The notes: generated from the letters alone by a model not told the origin. A stretch of 64,000 nucleotides of DNA from Mobilicoccus massiliensis (GCF_000826525.2 NZ_LN651326.1:323277-387276), one strand, 5' to 3'. Shown: positions 1-8,680, numbered from the stretch's first letter. Translations and numbers: made by a program.

Positions 1-394
1 CGTAGCCGAGCACGGCCCAGCCGGAGCCCTGGATCGTCGTCGCGACGGCGGTGAAGTGCGACTGGAACTTGTCGAACCCGCCGAAGAACTCGTCGATCGC
101 GGAGGCGAGCTCACCGGTCGGCTTGTCGCCACCGTCCGGGGACATGTTCTTCCAGAAGATCGAGTGGTTCGTGTGACCACCGAGGTTGAAGGCCAGGTTG
201 CGCGAGAGCAGGAGGGCCTTGTCGGCGATCGTGCCGTCCTGGCGCGCCTCCTCCATCTTCTCGAGTGCCGTGTTGGCCGCCTTCACGTAGGTCGCATGGT
301 GCTTGTCGTGGTGCAGCTCCATGATCTTCGCGCTGATGTGCGGCTCGAGAGCGGCGTAGTCGTACGGAAGGTCGGGAAGGGTGTAGACATCCAT
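1..394 (-). CDS. sodA: Superoxide dismutase (Fe/Mn family), 3' end cut by window edge
   Basis: This gene encodes a cytoplasmic Fe/Mn superoxide dismutase, which converts superoxide to oxygen and hydrogen peroxide. The first 131 residues are visible and the gene runs off the left edge. The N-terminus reads [17 protein letters not shown], the family hallmark. The first metal-ligand His lies in the MELHHDKHH segment near residue 28, and the second helix carries [13 protein letters not shown] chose the ATG at 394 because a GAGAGGA ribosome-binding site sits 6 bases upstream; the ATG at 400 would overlap that site. The C-terminal metal ligands (DxWEH) are outside the window, so Fe versus Mn preference cannot be judged. 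The gene is divergent from the enoyl-CoA hydratase homologue. Confidence 0.97.
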   Translation of the reverse strand, partial: MDVYTLPDLPYDYAALEPHISAKIMELHHDKHHATYVKAANTALEKMEEARQDGTIADKALLLSRNLAFNLGGHTNHSIFWKNMSPDGGDKPTGELASAIDEFFGGFDKFQSHFTAVATTIQGSGWAVLGY

Positions 395-457
395 GAGCAT
401 TCCTCTCGTCGATGCGATCGGCCGCGCGTGGCGTGCGCTGCCACGCGCCTCACTTAG

Positions 458-485
458 ACCTTAACCAACATCGGTGTTTCGTAAA
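458..485 (-). promoter_or_regulatory. Candidate promoter for superoxide dismutase
   Basis: On the minus strand a TTTACG element (480-485) is separated by 16 bases from TAAGGT (458-463), about 60 bases upstream of the dismutase start. This is a weak match to the housekeeping -35/-10 consensus, but it lies in the only AT-enriched stretch of the 289-base divergent gap. The assignment is inferred from pattern only. Confidence 0.3.
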
Positions 486-683
486 CCCGGCCGACCCTGT
501 CGACGGGTGCTCACGCCTGCCGCGGGCGCGGCACTCCCGTTCTCACCAGCAGCGATGCCGGTTTCGTCGCCGGTGAGCGCCCGGCGGACGCTCGATGACC
601 GAGACGTGGGACGGTTCGATCGGGCCCGCCTCCGACGCGCGAGACACTCGACACCGCACCCCACTGCGACCGATGCTGCCTTC

Positions 684-1523
684 ATGACGACGACACAGGC
701 CCCCAGCGGCACTCCCGGCACCACTGACACCACTGACGCGGGCTCCTCGCCCTACCGGTTCGTGCGTGTCGAGCGCGACGGCGCGACGATCACGATCACC
801 CTCGCCCGGCCCGAGAAGCGCAACGCGCTCTCGATGGAGGTGATGACGGAGTTGCGCGACGCGATCCGCGAGGCCGGCCGCACCGACGCGCTCGCCGTCG
901 TCCTCGCCGCGGAGGGCAAGGTCTTCTCGGCCGGTCACAACTTCGGTGACATGGCAGGAGCCGACCTCGCGACGACTCGCGCGCTGTTCGTGCTGTGCAC
1001 CGAGATGATGGACGCGATCCAGCAGATCCCGCAGCCCGTCGTCGCCAAGGTCCACGCCCTTGCCACGGCCGCGGGATGCCAGCTCATCGCGTCCTGCGAC
1101 CTCGCGATCGCCGCGCGGTCGGCCGGGTTCGCGCTGCCCGGCGGCAAGGGTGGGTTGTTCTGCACGACCCCGCTCGTCGCGGTCTCACGCAACATCAGCC
1201 GTAAGCGGGCCCTCGAACTCGCGCTCACCGGAGACCCGATCGACGCCGAGACCGCCGCCGACTGGGGACTCATCAACGCTGCCGTTCCCGACGACGAACT
1301 CGACTCGGCCGTGGACGATCTCGTCGCTCGCGTCACCCGTGGCTCCGCCTACGGCCGCAGCATGGGCAAGCAGGCGTTCTACGCCCAGATCGGGCTCGAC
1401 CAGCGGCAGGCCTACGACATCGCGATCGAGTCGATGGCCGCGGGCGCGCTCACCGCCGACGCTCAGGAGGGCTTCGCCGCGTTCCTCGAGAAACGCCACC
1501 CGGAGTTCACGAGCAAGCCCTGA
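684..1523 (+). CDS. Enoyl-CoA hydratase/isomerase family protein, ECHDC3-like
   Basis: The 279-residue protein belongs to the crotonase fold. Oxyanion-hole segments are visible at FSAGHNFGDM (near residue 80) and ATAAGCQLIASCDLAIA (near 130). In true enoyl-CoA hydratases two glutamates add water; here the first position is Gln (AAGCQL) and the second falls in LPGGKGGLFC with no Glu. This pattern resembles the ECHDC3 group, whose reaction is not well established, so plain hydratase activity is doubtful. I chose the ATG at 684 because the family N-terminus (YRFVRVERDGATITITLARP) begins shortly after it; the reading frame stays open further upstream without similarity. It is convergent with the next gene, only 34 bases away. 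Confidence 0.9.
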   Translation: MTTTQAPSGTPGTTDTTDAGSSPYRFVRVERDGATITITLARPEKRNALSMEVMTELRDAIREAGRTDALAVVLAAEGKVFSAGHNFGDMAGADLATTRALFVLCTEMMDAIQQIPQPVVAKVHALATAAGCQLIASCDLAIAARSAGFALPGGKGGLFCTTPLVAVSRNISRKRALELALTGDPIDAETAADWGLINAAVPDDELDSAVDDLVARVTRGSAYGRSMGKQAFYAQIGLDQRQAYDIAIESMAAGALTADAQEGFAAFLEKRHPEFTSKP

Positions 1524-1557
1524 GCCGACCGCGTCCCGACCCGGCCCGCAGGTCACC

Positions 1558-2001
1558 TCACCTCGTGGCCGGCGTGGGCTTCGGGCCGGGGGCGAGTTGG
1601 GTGCCGGCGGCGAGGGCGCCGAGCGCGAGGCCGAGCGTCGTGCGTGGCGCTCGGGCTCCCCGCGCCCGCAGGCGGGCGGCGGCCGCGTCGAACGCCTTCT
1701 CCTCTCCGGCCGAGATCGCGGAGAGGCCGACGAGGGCGATGAGCCAGATCGCCGCCCTCTGTGCGGGATCCTCGAGGGCGCGACTCAGCGCGGCGAACTT
1801 CTCGTCACGCTCGGGGTGGGGCGTCGGTTCGTCGTCGTCGGCGAGGATCACGCCGATGGACGAGGCGGTGAGGAGGGCGCCGCGTGCCGCGAGGCGCTTC
1901 CAGCGTCCGTCGATGTACTCGGGCATGGCCGTCCAGGCGGCGACGGTCGCGCCGGCGAGGGTAGCCATGGTCACGTGGGTGCGCAGCGAGTCGTCGGTCA
2001 C
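1558..2001 (-). CDS. Small membrane protein of unknown function
   Basis: The 147-residue protein starts at a GTG. It shows three or four hydrophobic segments, at about residues 12-26, 37-55, 87-103 and 122-138, separated by an acidic loop (DDDEPTPHPERDE). It is probably an integral membrane protein. I do not recognise the family. Convergent with the enoyl-CoA hydratase homologue and divergent from the XRE-cupin regulator. Confidence 0.7.
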   Translation of the reverse strand: MTDDSLRTHVTMATLAGATVAAWTAMPEYIDGRWKRLAARGALLTASSIGVILADDDEPTPHPERDEKFAALSRALEDPAQRAAIWLIALVGLSAISAGEEKAFDAAAARLRARGARAPRTTLGLALGALAAGTQLAPGPKPTPATR

Positions 2002-2285
2002 GCGCCCACCGTAGTGGCCGCGCGTCCCACGATCGAGCGGACCGCGTCGGGCTGGGACGCGGAGGGCCGCGTGCGCGCGGTCGGCGCCTGATGGCTGCCC
2101 GCTCGGCGCGCCACAGGTCGTCGAACGCGGGCGACCCGGGTGCCGACGGACCCACTCCCCCGGAGGTCGAGCCGTCACGGGCACCCGGTGAACGGCGGCC
2201 GATCCGGCAGGTCTGTGGCGGTCCGAACTGGCGTACTGTCGGGGCGAAGGTCAGGCGTGGCAGTGAAACGCGAGAAGGGGCCGAC

Positions 2286-2840
2286 ATGTCCGAGTCACCC
2301 GAGGGTGCCGTCAGCCGCCTGGGCTCGCGGATCCGCGCCGAGCGGGTCGACCAGGGCCTCTCGGTCACCGAGCTCTCCGAACGCAGCGGGGTCGGCCGCG
2401 CCACGGTGGCCGATCTCGAGCGCACGGCCCGCACCCCGAGCCTCGACACCCTCGCCAAGATCGCCGACGGGCTCGGCGTGGCCATGCCCGACCTGCTCAC
2501 CGAACGTCGCGAGGCGCCGCTCATCACCCCGGTGACGGGCATGGACGTGAAACTTCTCGGCGCGTGGATCGACGACGACATCCAGGTCGAGGTCCATCGT
2601 CTGCGCATCCGGGAGTCGATCCGCCGCGGACCACTGCGCAGCGGCGCCCGTGGCTATCTCACCGTGCTCGGTGGCACGCTCATGGCGGGCGCGCCCGCGA
2701 CTCCGCGCAGATTGACGACCGGCGGGCAGCTCGCCTACTCCGCCGATCAGCCGCACGTCCTCACCCCGGCCGGCGGGCCGGTCGAGGCCGTTCTCGTCAT
2801 GCGGTATCCGGTCATCAGGGGTGGGTCGTCCGTCCCGTGA
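2286..2840 (+). CDS. XRE-family transcriptional regulator with C-terminal cupin domain
   Basis: The 184-residue protein carries an N-terminal helix-turn-helix of the XRE/Cro type at about residues 12-70 (LGSRIRAERVDQGLSVTELS then GVGRATVADLE). A short cupin-like beta-barrel follows at about residues 100-180 (GYLTVLGGTLMAG). Proteins of this architecture bind DNA and sense a small ligand in the cupin pocket; the ligand cannot be named. The ATG at 2286 follows a purine-rich GAAACGCGAGAAGGGG stretch. The divergent neighbour is the small membrane protein at 1558, which could be its target. Confidence 0.88.
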   Translation: MSESPEGAVSRLGSRIRAERVDQGLSVTELSERSGVGRATVADLERTARTPSLDTLAKIADGLGVAMPDLLTERREAPLITPVTGMDVKLLGAWIDDDIQVEVHRLRIRESIRRGPLRSGARGYLTVLGGTLMAGAPATPRRLTTGGQLAYSADQPHVLTPAGGPVEAVLVMRYPVIRGGSSVP

Positions 2841-2870
2841 CGGACGCGGTGGGGGCAGGCGGTGTCCCGG

Positions 2871-4208
2871 TCAGCCCCGCAGCAAGGACGCATCCCGAGG
2901 CACGACACCGCGCACCCGGTAGCCGTCCTCCATCTGCTCGACCTCGAGGTGACCGTCGAGGCTCTCGAGCCGTTCACGCACGACACGCAGTCCGCGGCCC
3001 TCGACGTAGTCGACGTCGGTGTCGCCGCCGGTGAAGACGGCCTCGTCGAGGTCGCCCGCCACGACATTCCGAGGGGGGACGATGTCCTCGACGAGCACGG
3101 CGACGTTCTCGCCCTCCCAGTCGATCTCGACGTGGGCGACGGCCCCCGGGCCGGCGTGCCGGATCGTGTTGGTGAGGGCCTCCTGCACCGTGCGGTAGAG
3201 CGCGAGTTGGGCGGCGACCGAGAGCTCCCCCCGCTGGCCGATGAGTTCGAGGGTGACGGTCAGACCCTCGCCGCGGGCGGCGTCGATGAGCTTGGGGAGG
3301 TCCTCGAGCTGCGGCTGCGGCGACAGGGCGTGTTCGGGTGCGAGGACGGCGGTGACGGGCTCGTGCGCGACGACCTCCTCGGGGTCCGGCGCGTCGAGCA
3401 GCGCGAGCAGGGAGTGGACGCGCCCGAGGGCCTCCTCGCCCTGCTGGCTGATGTCGGCGAGCGCGTCGTCGGCGAGGGCGGGGGCGCGACGGGCGGCGCG
3501 GCGACCTTCGCGGGCCTTGTCGAGGATCTCGTCGAGGTGTTCGGCGACGGCCCGCTGCACCTCTCGTGCCATGCGGGCCTGCTGCTGCGCCACGGCATGG
3601 TCGAGGTCGGTGGTGGCGCGTTCGTCGGCGACGGTCGACCAGCGTTCGCCGAGGTCGTCGGTGCTGCGCCGAAGCGCACGCCACCGACCGCAGGCGTAGG
3701 CGAGGGCGACGAGTCCGGCGCCGACGAGACCGACCGTGATCCGCCACGCCTCCGGCATCGCCGGCACGAGGTACCAGGGCAGGCCCGACCACAGTGAGGC
3801 CGTGACCTCGGCGACCCCGGCGAGGCCCACGACGACGGCGACGGGCCGGTAGGCGTGGGCGTGCGCGGCCACGGAGTAGATCGCGAGGCCGAACAGCCAG
3901 GCGCTGGGAAGCAGGATGGGCGGCAGCGGGCCGGGGAGTGTCGTCGCCGAACCCGGCAGCGCGGGTGAGGCGAGCAGCACGAGGGCACCGAGTCCACTGG
4001 CGGCGAACGTCGCCCACGGCAACCGTCCGCGCACGAGAAGGGCGAGGTGGAGGGTGGCGAGCGCGACGAGGCACGGAATCCGCCAGACGGATTCACCCGC
4101 CCGCCACACCGGGCTCGCGCTCAGCGCGAGCAGCGGCAGCGACGCCGCGAACACCATCGCGTCCTGCCCTCTGATGGCGCCCAGCCGGCGCACGTTCACC
4201 CCACGCAC
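2871..4208 (-). CDS. Histidine-kinase homologue lacking the phospho-acceptor histidine
   Basis: The 445-residue protein resembles NarL/DesK-type sensor kinases. Residues 15-175 hold about five or six membrane segments. A HisKA_3-like helix follows at about 205-230, and an HATPase_c domain covers about 330-440 with an N-box (QEALTNTIRHA) and a degenerate G-box (GRGLRVVRERLESLDG). In the family the helix reads ARELHD, with the phosphorylated His. Here it reads AREVQR, so His is replaced by Gln at residue 218 and the following Asp by Arg. The DxGxG motif is also altered (VEDIVPP). No response regulator is adjacent. It may be a signalling scaffold or pseudokinase. The start is uncertain: GTG at 4208 or GTG at 4199. 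Confidence 0.85.
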   Translation of the reverse strand: MRGVNVRRLGAIRGQDAMVFAASLPLLALSASPVWRAGESVWRIPCLVALATLHLALLVRGRLPWATFAASGLGALVLLASPALPGSATTLPGPLPPILLPSAWLFGLAIYSVAAHAHAYRPVAVVVGLAGVAEVTASLWSGLPWYLVPAMPEAWRITVGLVGAGLVALAYACGRWRALRRSTDDLGERWSTVADERATTDLDHAVAQQQARMAREVQRAVAEHLDEILDKAREGRRAARRAPALADDALADISQQGEEALGRVHSLLALLDAPDPEEVVAHEPVTAVLAPEHALSPQPQLEDLPKLIDAARGEGLTVTLELIGQRGELSVAAQLALYRTVQEALTNTIRHAGPGAVAHVEIDWEGENVAVLVEDIVPPRNVVAGDLDEAVFTGGDTDVDYVEGRGLRVVRERLESLDGHLEVEQMEDGYRVRGVVPRDASLLRG

Positions 4209-4327
4209 CCGACCAGGCTACGGGCGTGGAACCGCCACGCCCAAGCCTTCTGGCCTGCATAGATGCAACCTCGAACCTGAACGGGCGTGCTGGACGACCG
4301 CTGTGCCACGGCCTTTTTCGACGGCGG

Positions 4328-4957
4328 TCAGTCGATCTCGAAGGGCGAGGGATCGCCCGCTCCGTAGCGCAGGATCTCGGCGGTGCCGCTCGACAGGTCG
4401 ACCACGGTCGTCGGTTCGAGGCCGCACTCTCCGGTGTCGAGGACGATGTCGACGAGGTGGTCGAGGTCGTCCTTGACGAGCCATCCCTCGGTCATCGGCG
4501 ACTCCTGTCCCGGCATGATGAGCGTCGTCGTGAGCATCGGTTCCCCCAGCCCGGCCAGCAGCGCTTGGGCGAGCGGGTCGTCGGTGATGCGTACTCCGAC
4601 CGTGCGCTTCTTGGGGTGCGCGAGGCGGCGCGGCACCTCCGGAGTCGCGGGGAGGATGAACGTGTACGGCCCCGGCGTCGCCGCCTTGACCGCCCGGAAC
4701 ACCGCGTTCGACACGTCGACGACCTGCCCGAGCTGCGCGAAGTCATGGCACAGCAGCGTGAAGTGGTGGTCGTCGCGCAGGTGCCTGATGTGCAGCATCC
4801 GGTCGCGTCCCTCGAGGTTGCCCATCGCGCACCCGAGGGCGTACCCCGAGCTCGTGGGGTAGGCGATGAGCGCGTTCTCCGCACGCATCTTCTCGACGGT
4901 GCGCTCGACGATGCGTGGCTGCGGATCGACCGGATGCACGTCCTCGTACCGCGCCAT
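4328..4957 (-). CDS. YrdC/Sua5/YciO-type protein (threonylcarbamoyl-AMP synthase family)
   Basis: The 209-residue protein is a single YrdC-like domain. Visible family segments are IAYPTSSGYALGCAMGN, PGPYTFILPATPEVPRRL and KKRTVGVRITDDPL. The family uses ATP, bicarbonate and threonine to make threonylcarbamoyl-AMP for the t6A modification of tRNAs decoding ANN codons. A lone short protein with this N-terminus looks more like E. coli YciO than the essential TsaC/Sua5, so it may be a paralogue with another role. The start at 4957 has a GGGAGGGTGAC ribosome-binding site. The 119 bases between its stop and the kinase homologue start hold nothing I recognise. Confidence 0.88.
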   Translation of the reverse strand: MARYEDVHPVDPQPRIVERTVEKMRAENALIAYPTSSGYALGCAMGNLEGRDRMLHIRHLRDDHHFTLLCHDFAQLGQVVDVSNAVFRAVKAATPGPYTFILPATPEVPRRLAHPKKRTVGVRITDDPLAQALLAGLGEPMLTTTLIMPGQESPMTEGWLVKDDLDHLVDIVLDTGECGLEPTTVVDLSSGTAEILRYGAGDPSPFEID

Positions 4958-5064
4958 GTCACCCTCCCGGGATCGGTTCCCCGAGACAGCGCCGGGGATG
5001 GTCGCCCCACTGTACGACCGGTTCGGGCGCCGCGCCCCTGACGATGACAGGTGGACCCGCGCCG

Positions 5065-6060
5065 TCACTTCGAGGGAGACGGCGACGATCCTCCAGGGAA
5101 TGGGGCCGCCGGAATCCGGCCGGACGGGGGCGGAACGATCGACATGTCACTGCCGTACGTGATCTCGGTGCTGTCGTTCCACCCGTCCGTCTGCTGGCGA
5201 TGGCGAAGCCGGGTCAGGCGCCCGTTCGCCGTGTCGTACCACACATCCGTGACTGTGCGAGCGCCCTCGATGGGGGCGTCGAGTGGCGGCACCTCACCGC
5301 TCTTCAGTAAGGGATCGGTGATGAGGACGACGTGCTCGATCGTCCTTCCCCCCTCACGGGTCCGACCCAGCGACCACGCTGCCCGCGGACCATGCCCGTC
5401 CCACGACTCCCGAGCGAGGCTGGACGACGCGAAGTCCGGCCAGTCGCGACGATCCCACGAATCCATGTCGAGTTCCGGGCCGCCGGCGGGGCCCCGAGAC
5501 CAGAAGTCACGTCCGATGGCAAATCATCTGGGGCTCCACCCGCTCGCCGTCGACCATGGACGATCGGAACTTCGGTGTCGAGGGGTCGCGCCAGTCGTAT
5601 TCGAGGAGGATCGACCACGGCATCGGTCGGATCGGGTTGGTCGGCTCCGGGCTCGTCCTCGACTGATCCTCCGCGAACGAGAGCGTCATCCTCATCGTTC
5701 CCGCTTCGCGGGTCGCGGCATCCAACCGATCGAGAAGTTCCTTCACCTCGCCGTCGGTCAGTTGGTGAGGGGTCTGCGCCGGGGTCGCGGGCGTGGTGGG
5801 AGGCCGGATGAGCCGGTCACGAGCCCGCCGACCACGACCGCGACGAGCAACAGGCACGCCGCCGCCATCCCCAGCAGCATCGGTCCCACACGCCGGCCAC
5901 GACGGCGCCGGCCCGAGCCGGGATCTGCCTGGGCGGCTCGCATCAACTCCACGGGACGACCCGAGGCGACCTGCGACCCCCGCGAGGCGAACGTCCGGCG
6001 CAGGAGATCCTCGGCCCGAGCCTCGTCCATTCCTTCGTTCGGAGGCAGGTGTCGTTTCAT
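5065..6060 (-). pseudogene. Sigma-factor-coupled membrane protein (CU044_5270-like), broken by two frameshifts
   Basis: Read as one gene this would be about 331 residues, matching the CU044_5270-type partner that often follows actinobacterial SigE-family sigma factors. The first frame (6060 down to about 5800) gives a cytoplasmic N-terminus, a basic stretch RRRRGRR and one membrane segment (about residues 62-80), then hits a stop at 5758. The middle region continues in another frame (HQLTDGEVKELLDRLDAA onward) and stops at 5507. The last part (RDFWSRGPAGGPELDMDSW onward) is back in the first frame to 5065. The breaks are near 5798-5800 (one base missing in a GGG run) and 5521-5523 (one extra base in an AAA run). 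The start overlaps the sigma-factor stop as ATGA. Either a decayed gene or assembly error. Confidence 0.8.
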
Positions 6061-6539
6061 GAGAGTGCCCTTCCTGCCGGGACGCGCTCACGCAGCGCCG
6101 CCAGACCACGCGACGCGTGCGTGCGCACGGCCCCCGCGGAGATGTTCAACAACGAGGCGATCTCGGCGTCGTCGAGCCCCTCGTAATAGCGCAACGCCAG
6201 GACGCATCGCTGCCTGCGAGGCAGGGTGGCGAGCAGCGCCCACGCCTCATCGGTGTCGGAGCCGGCGGCCGACGACGCCTCCGGAGCCGACCCCTCGGGG
6301 ACCAGAGGCACGACGACCTCCCGCGCGGCCCGACGCCGCCGCGTCAGGTGGGTGTTGACGAGAGCCCGCCGCGCGTACGCACGAGGCGACTCCGCCCTCT
6401 CGATCGCGGACCAGTCCCGCAACAACCGCGCAAACGTCTCCTGAACCAGGTCCTCGGCCTCCCCCACCTGGCCCGTGAGCATCAACGCCAACCGCAACAA
6501 CGGCGTGCCGTGTTCGTGAGCGAAATCCCCGGCGTCCAT
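6057..6539 (-). CDS. RNA polymerase sigma factor, SigE/SigL-like ECF family
   Basis: The 160-residue protein is an ECF sigma factor of the actinobacterial SigE family. Region 2 lies at about residues 10-75 (LVQETFARLLRDW), and region 4 at about 105-155 (RQRCVLALRYYEGLDDAEI then the helix-turn-helix ISAGAVRTHASRGLAALRE). It directs RNA polymerase to stress or envelope promoters, usually under control of a membrane partner encoded next to it. Here that partner is the overlapping downstream gene, which is broken. The ATG at 6539 is preceded by AGGAGGTGGGGG. If the partner is really lost, the sigma factor may be uncontrolled. Confidence 0.93.
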   Translation of the reverse strand: MDAGDFAHEHGTPLLRLALMLTGQVGEAEDLVQETFARLLRDWSAIERAESPRAYARRALVNTHLTRRRRAAREVVVPLVPEGSAPEASSAAGSDTDEAWALLATLPRRQRCVLALRYYEGLDDAEIASLLNISAGAVRTHASRGLAALRERVPAGRALS

Positions 6540-6680
6540 CCCCCACCTCCTGCCCCTACGACTCCCTGCTCTCGGTTTCTGCATCGCCCTGGGGCCGTGA
6601 CCTACCTCACTACCCGACGTCGTCGCTCACACAGGCGCTTTCGTCGAGATCCCGGGACGGCTCCCGTTTGAGAACGGCAG

Positions 6681-8237
6681 TCAGGCGTGGACCAGGCCGT
6701 CCGGGCCCACGCTCATCACCGCGCCAACCGGCTGGGGAGAGTCGAGCAGCGCCCAGGTGGCCGGGTCGTCGGCCGCCGCGGCGAGGAACCGCTCGCCGGT
6801 GGCGGTCAGCCGGCCGACGACGATGCCGCGCCGACTCCCGTCGCGTTCGCGGATCACGGTGTAGGTCTCGATCGTCGCGGCGCCGCGCGGGTCGTCGGTG
6901 AGGGGCGGCGCCTCCCATCCGGCGACCTCGGCCGCAAGCTCGGCGTCACGGCCGGGGCGCCACGGCGCGGGGTCCGTCGACCACACGCCCATCGACTGAC
7001 TCGAGAGGATGCCGCCGTTGGCCGTGACGAGTCCGGACGAGCCCGGTCGCTCACGGAGCCGCGTCACCATCTCCGCGAGGGAGTGCAGGGCGTAGTCGTT
7101 GCCGGGACCGCCGAAGAACGGGAGTCCGCCCGTGACCGTGAAGCCGCGTGGGTCGGCCGGGTCGAGCCCGAGCGCCTCGACGACGACGCTCACCGCCACC
7201 GGAAAGCACGAGTAGACGTCCATGAGGTCGAGTTCCGCGGCCGTGAGACGCGCCTCGGCGAGTACGGCGCGAACGGCAAGCGCGGCCGCTCGCGAGGTCG
7301 AGAGGTCCGCGCGTTCGAGGAGTGGTCTCTCCTTGACCGCGGCGTGGCCGTGGCAGAACACGAGCCGACCCTCCGGGACGCCGAGCTCGCGGGCCGTCGC
7401 GAGCGAGGTGAGCAGCACCGCCGCGCCCTGGTTGACCTGGTCGCGGGCCACGACGAACCGTGGGTACGGCTCGGCGATGATCCGGTTGCGGTCGGTCACG
7501 GTGACGAGCTCGTCCGGGCTGCGCCGGGTCGGGGCGGCGGCGTGCGGGTTCTCGGCGGCCACCTCGGTGAAGGGCGCGAACAGCTCCCCCATCGATCGGG
7601 CGTACTCCGCGCGGGTGCGGCCGAGCCGCGCGCGCCGGGCGTTCTCGAACAGGGCGTAGGCCGCGGGCGCGTGGTCGAGTCCGAGGGCCGACTGCCGCGG
7701 TGAGGTCATGTCGGCGAGCCCGGGGCCGCGATCCTCGAGGTCGCCGCCGACGCGCTCATTCCAATCCGGGCGTTCGGCCTCGTCACGGCCCGCCCAGTAC
7801 CGGGCCGAGGACAGCGCTTCGGCGCCCGCGACGAGAACGACGTCGGCACGCCCGGCGGCGACCTCGGCGCAGAACTCGACGACGAGGTCGTGCGGCGATT
7901 GCCCGCCGCCGGTGCCGAGCACCGCGCGCCGCGGCTCCGCCCCGATCCTGCGCGCCACCGCCCGCGGCACGTTGTCGGCCCGCCCGAGCGGCGTCGGCTC
8001 CTCGAGCCCGGAGTCCTCGAACTGCCGCACCACCGCGACGACGTCGAGGCGCTCTCGCAGCAGCGCCGCGCTCTCGACGGATCCAGCTGACGAGTCGGCC
8101 AGGGCAGCCGCCGCGGCGTCACCGGCCAACCCGACCGGCCCGCGGGCCTCGTAGCCAGGCTCCCCCAGCCGCTCCGACACCTGTCCGACCCCGATGACGA
8201 CCGGGGTCCGAGGGTCCAGTTCGGTGAGCGTCGCCAT
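6681..8237 (-). CDS. Thiolase-fold acyl-CoA protein lacking thiolase catalytic residues
   Basis: The 518-residue protein has the thiolase fold: an N-terminal half with RTPVVIGVGQVSERLGE, a C-terminal half with DVYSCFPVAVSVVVEALGL, and VTGGLPFFGGPGNDYALHSL. In active thiolases a Cys near residue 90 is acylated; here the corresponding loop reads GTGGGQSPHDLVVEF with no Cys. The C-terminal catalytic motif, usually NGG..KHxxGVYS in this subgroup, reads NGGILSSQSMGVWS, so the His is also absent. It is therefore likely a non-classical acyl-CoA-binding or transfer protein of lipid metabolism. Start ATG at 8237. The 141 bases before the sigma-factor gene hold only a degenerate copy of the CGCTCGAACAGGC repeat near 6624-6643. 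Confidence 0.85.
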   Translation of the reverse strand: MATLTELDPRTPVVIGVGQVSERLGEPGYEARGPVGLAGDAAAAALADSSAGSVESAALLRERLDVVAVVRQFEDSGLEEPTPLGRADNVPRAVARRIGAEPRRAVLGTGGGQSPHDLVVEFCAEVAAGRADVVLVAGAEALSSARYWAGRDEAERPDWNERVGGDLEDRGPGLADMTSPRQSALGLDHAPAAYALFENARRARLGRTRAEYARSMGELFAPFTEVAAENPHAAAPTRRSPDELVTVTDRNRIIAEPYPRFVVARDQVNQGAAVLLTSLATARELGVPEGRLVFCHGHAAVKERPLLERADLSTSRAAALAVRAVLAEARLTAAELDLMDVYSCFPVAVSVVVEALGLDPADPRGFTVTGGLPFFGGPGNDYALHSLAEMVTRLRERPGSSGLVTANGGILSSQSMGVWSTDPAPWRPGRDAELAAEVAGWEAPPLTDDPRGAATIETYTVIRERDGSRRGIVVGRLTATGERFLAAAADDPATWALLDSPQPVGAVMSVGPDGLVHA

Positions 8238-8320
8238 ACCCGCAGCGTAGGCATCCGGCTGCGCCCGACGGGATCGAGCGATCCCACGGCCGCCATCCCC
8301 CGCCACGGCAGGGCGTCCGC

Positions 8321-8439
8321 GAACGAGAGGGGCGTGGGCCGGGGTTCGCGGCGACTGGCTGGGTCTGGCGGGAGCAGCCCCGAAGCGCTAGCGGAGGGGC
8401 TGCGGATGGTAGGCGCCGCGAACCCCGGCCCACGCCCCG
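8321..8439. repeat. 119-bp hairpin repeat, copy 1
   Basis: The two ends form a perfect 25-base inverted repeat (8329-8353 against 8414-8438; core GGGCGTGGGCCGGGGTTCGC). The 60-base interior holds a second stem, GCAGCCCC (8374-8381) against GGGGCTGC (8396-8403), around an AGCGCTAGCG centre. A transcript would fold into a long two-part stem-loop. Copy 2 lies 241 bases downstream in the same orientation. Confidence 0.92.
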
Positions 8440-8561
8440 CACAACCCCACGCCACGAGTCCTGCACATGGGGGTCGCCCAGCGAACACCCGGACCTCCGA
8501 CAGACAGACGAAGCCCGCCGGATCGGCACCCCACCATCCCCGCCCCCCACGGGCCGTCCCC

Positions 8562-8680
8562 GAACGAGAGGGGCGTGGGCCGGGGTTCGCGGCGACTGGC
8601 TGGGCCTGGCGGGAGCAGCCCCGAAGCGCTAGCGAAGGGGCTGCGGATGGTAGGCGCCGCGAACCCCGGCCCACGCCCCG
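8562..8680. repeat. 119-bp hairpin repeat, copy 2
   Basis: This is a direct copy of the 8321-8439 repeat. I count two differences: T to C in the GGGTCTGG segment and G to A in GCGGAGGGG. Both changes lie in the interior; the outer 25-base arms are identical between copies. No reading frame inside it looks like a protein, so it is a non-coding element of REP or MITE type rather than an insertion sequence. Confidence 0.92.
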
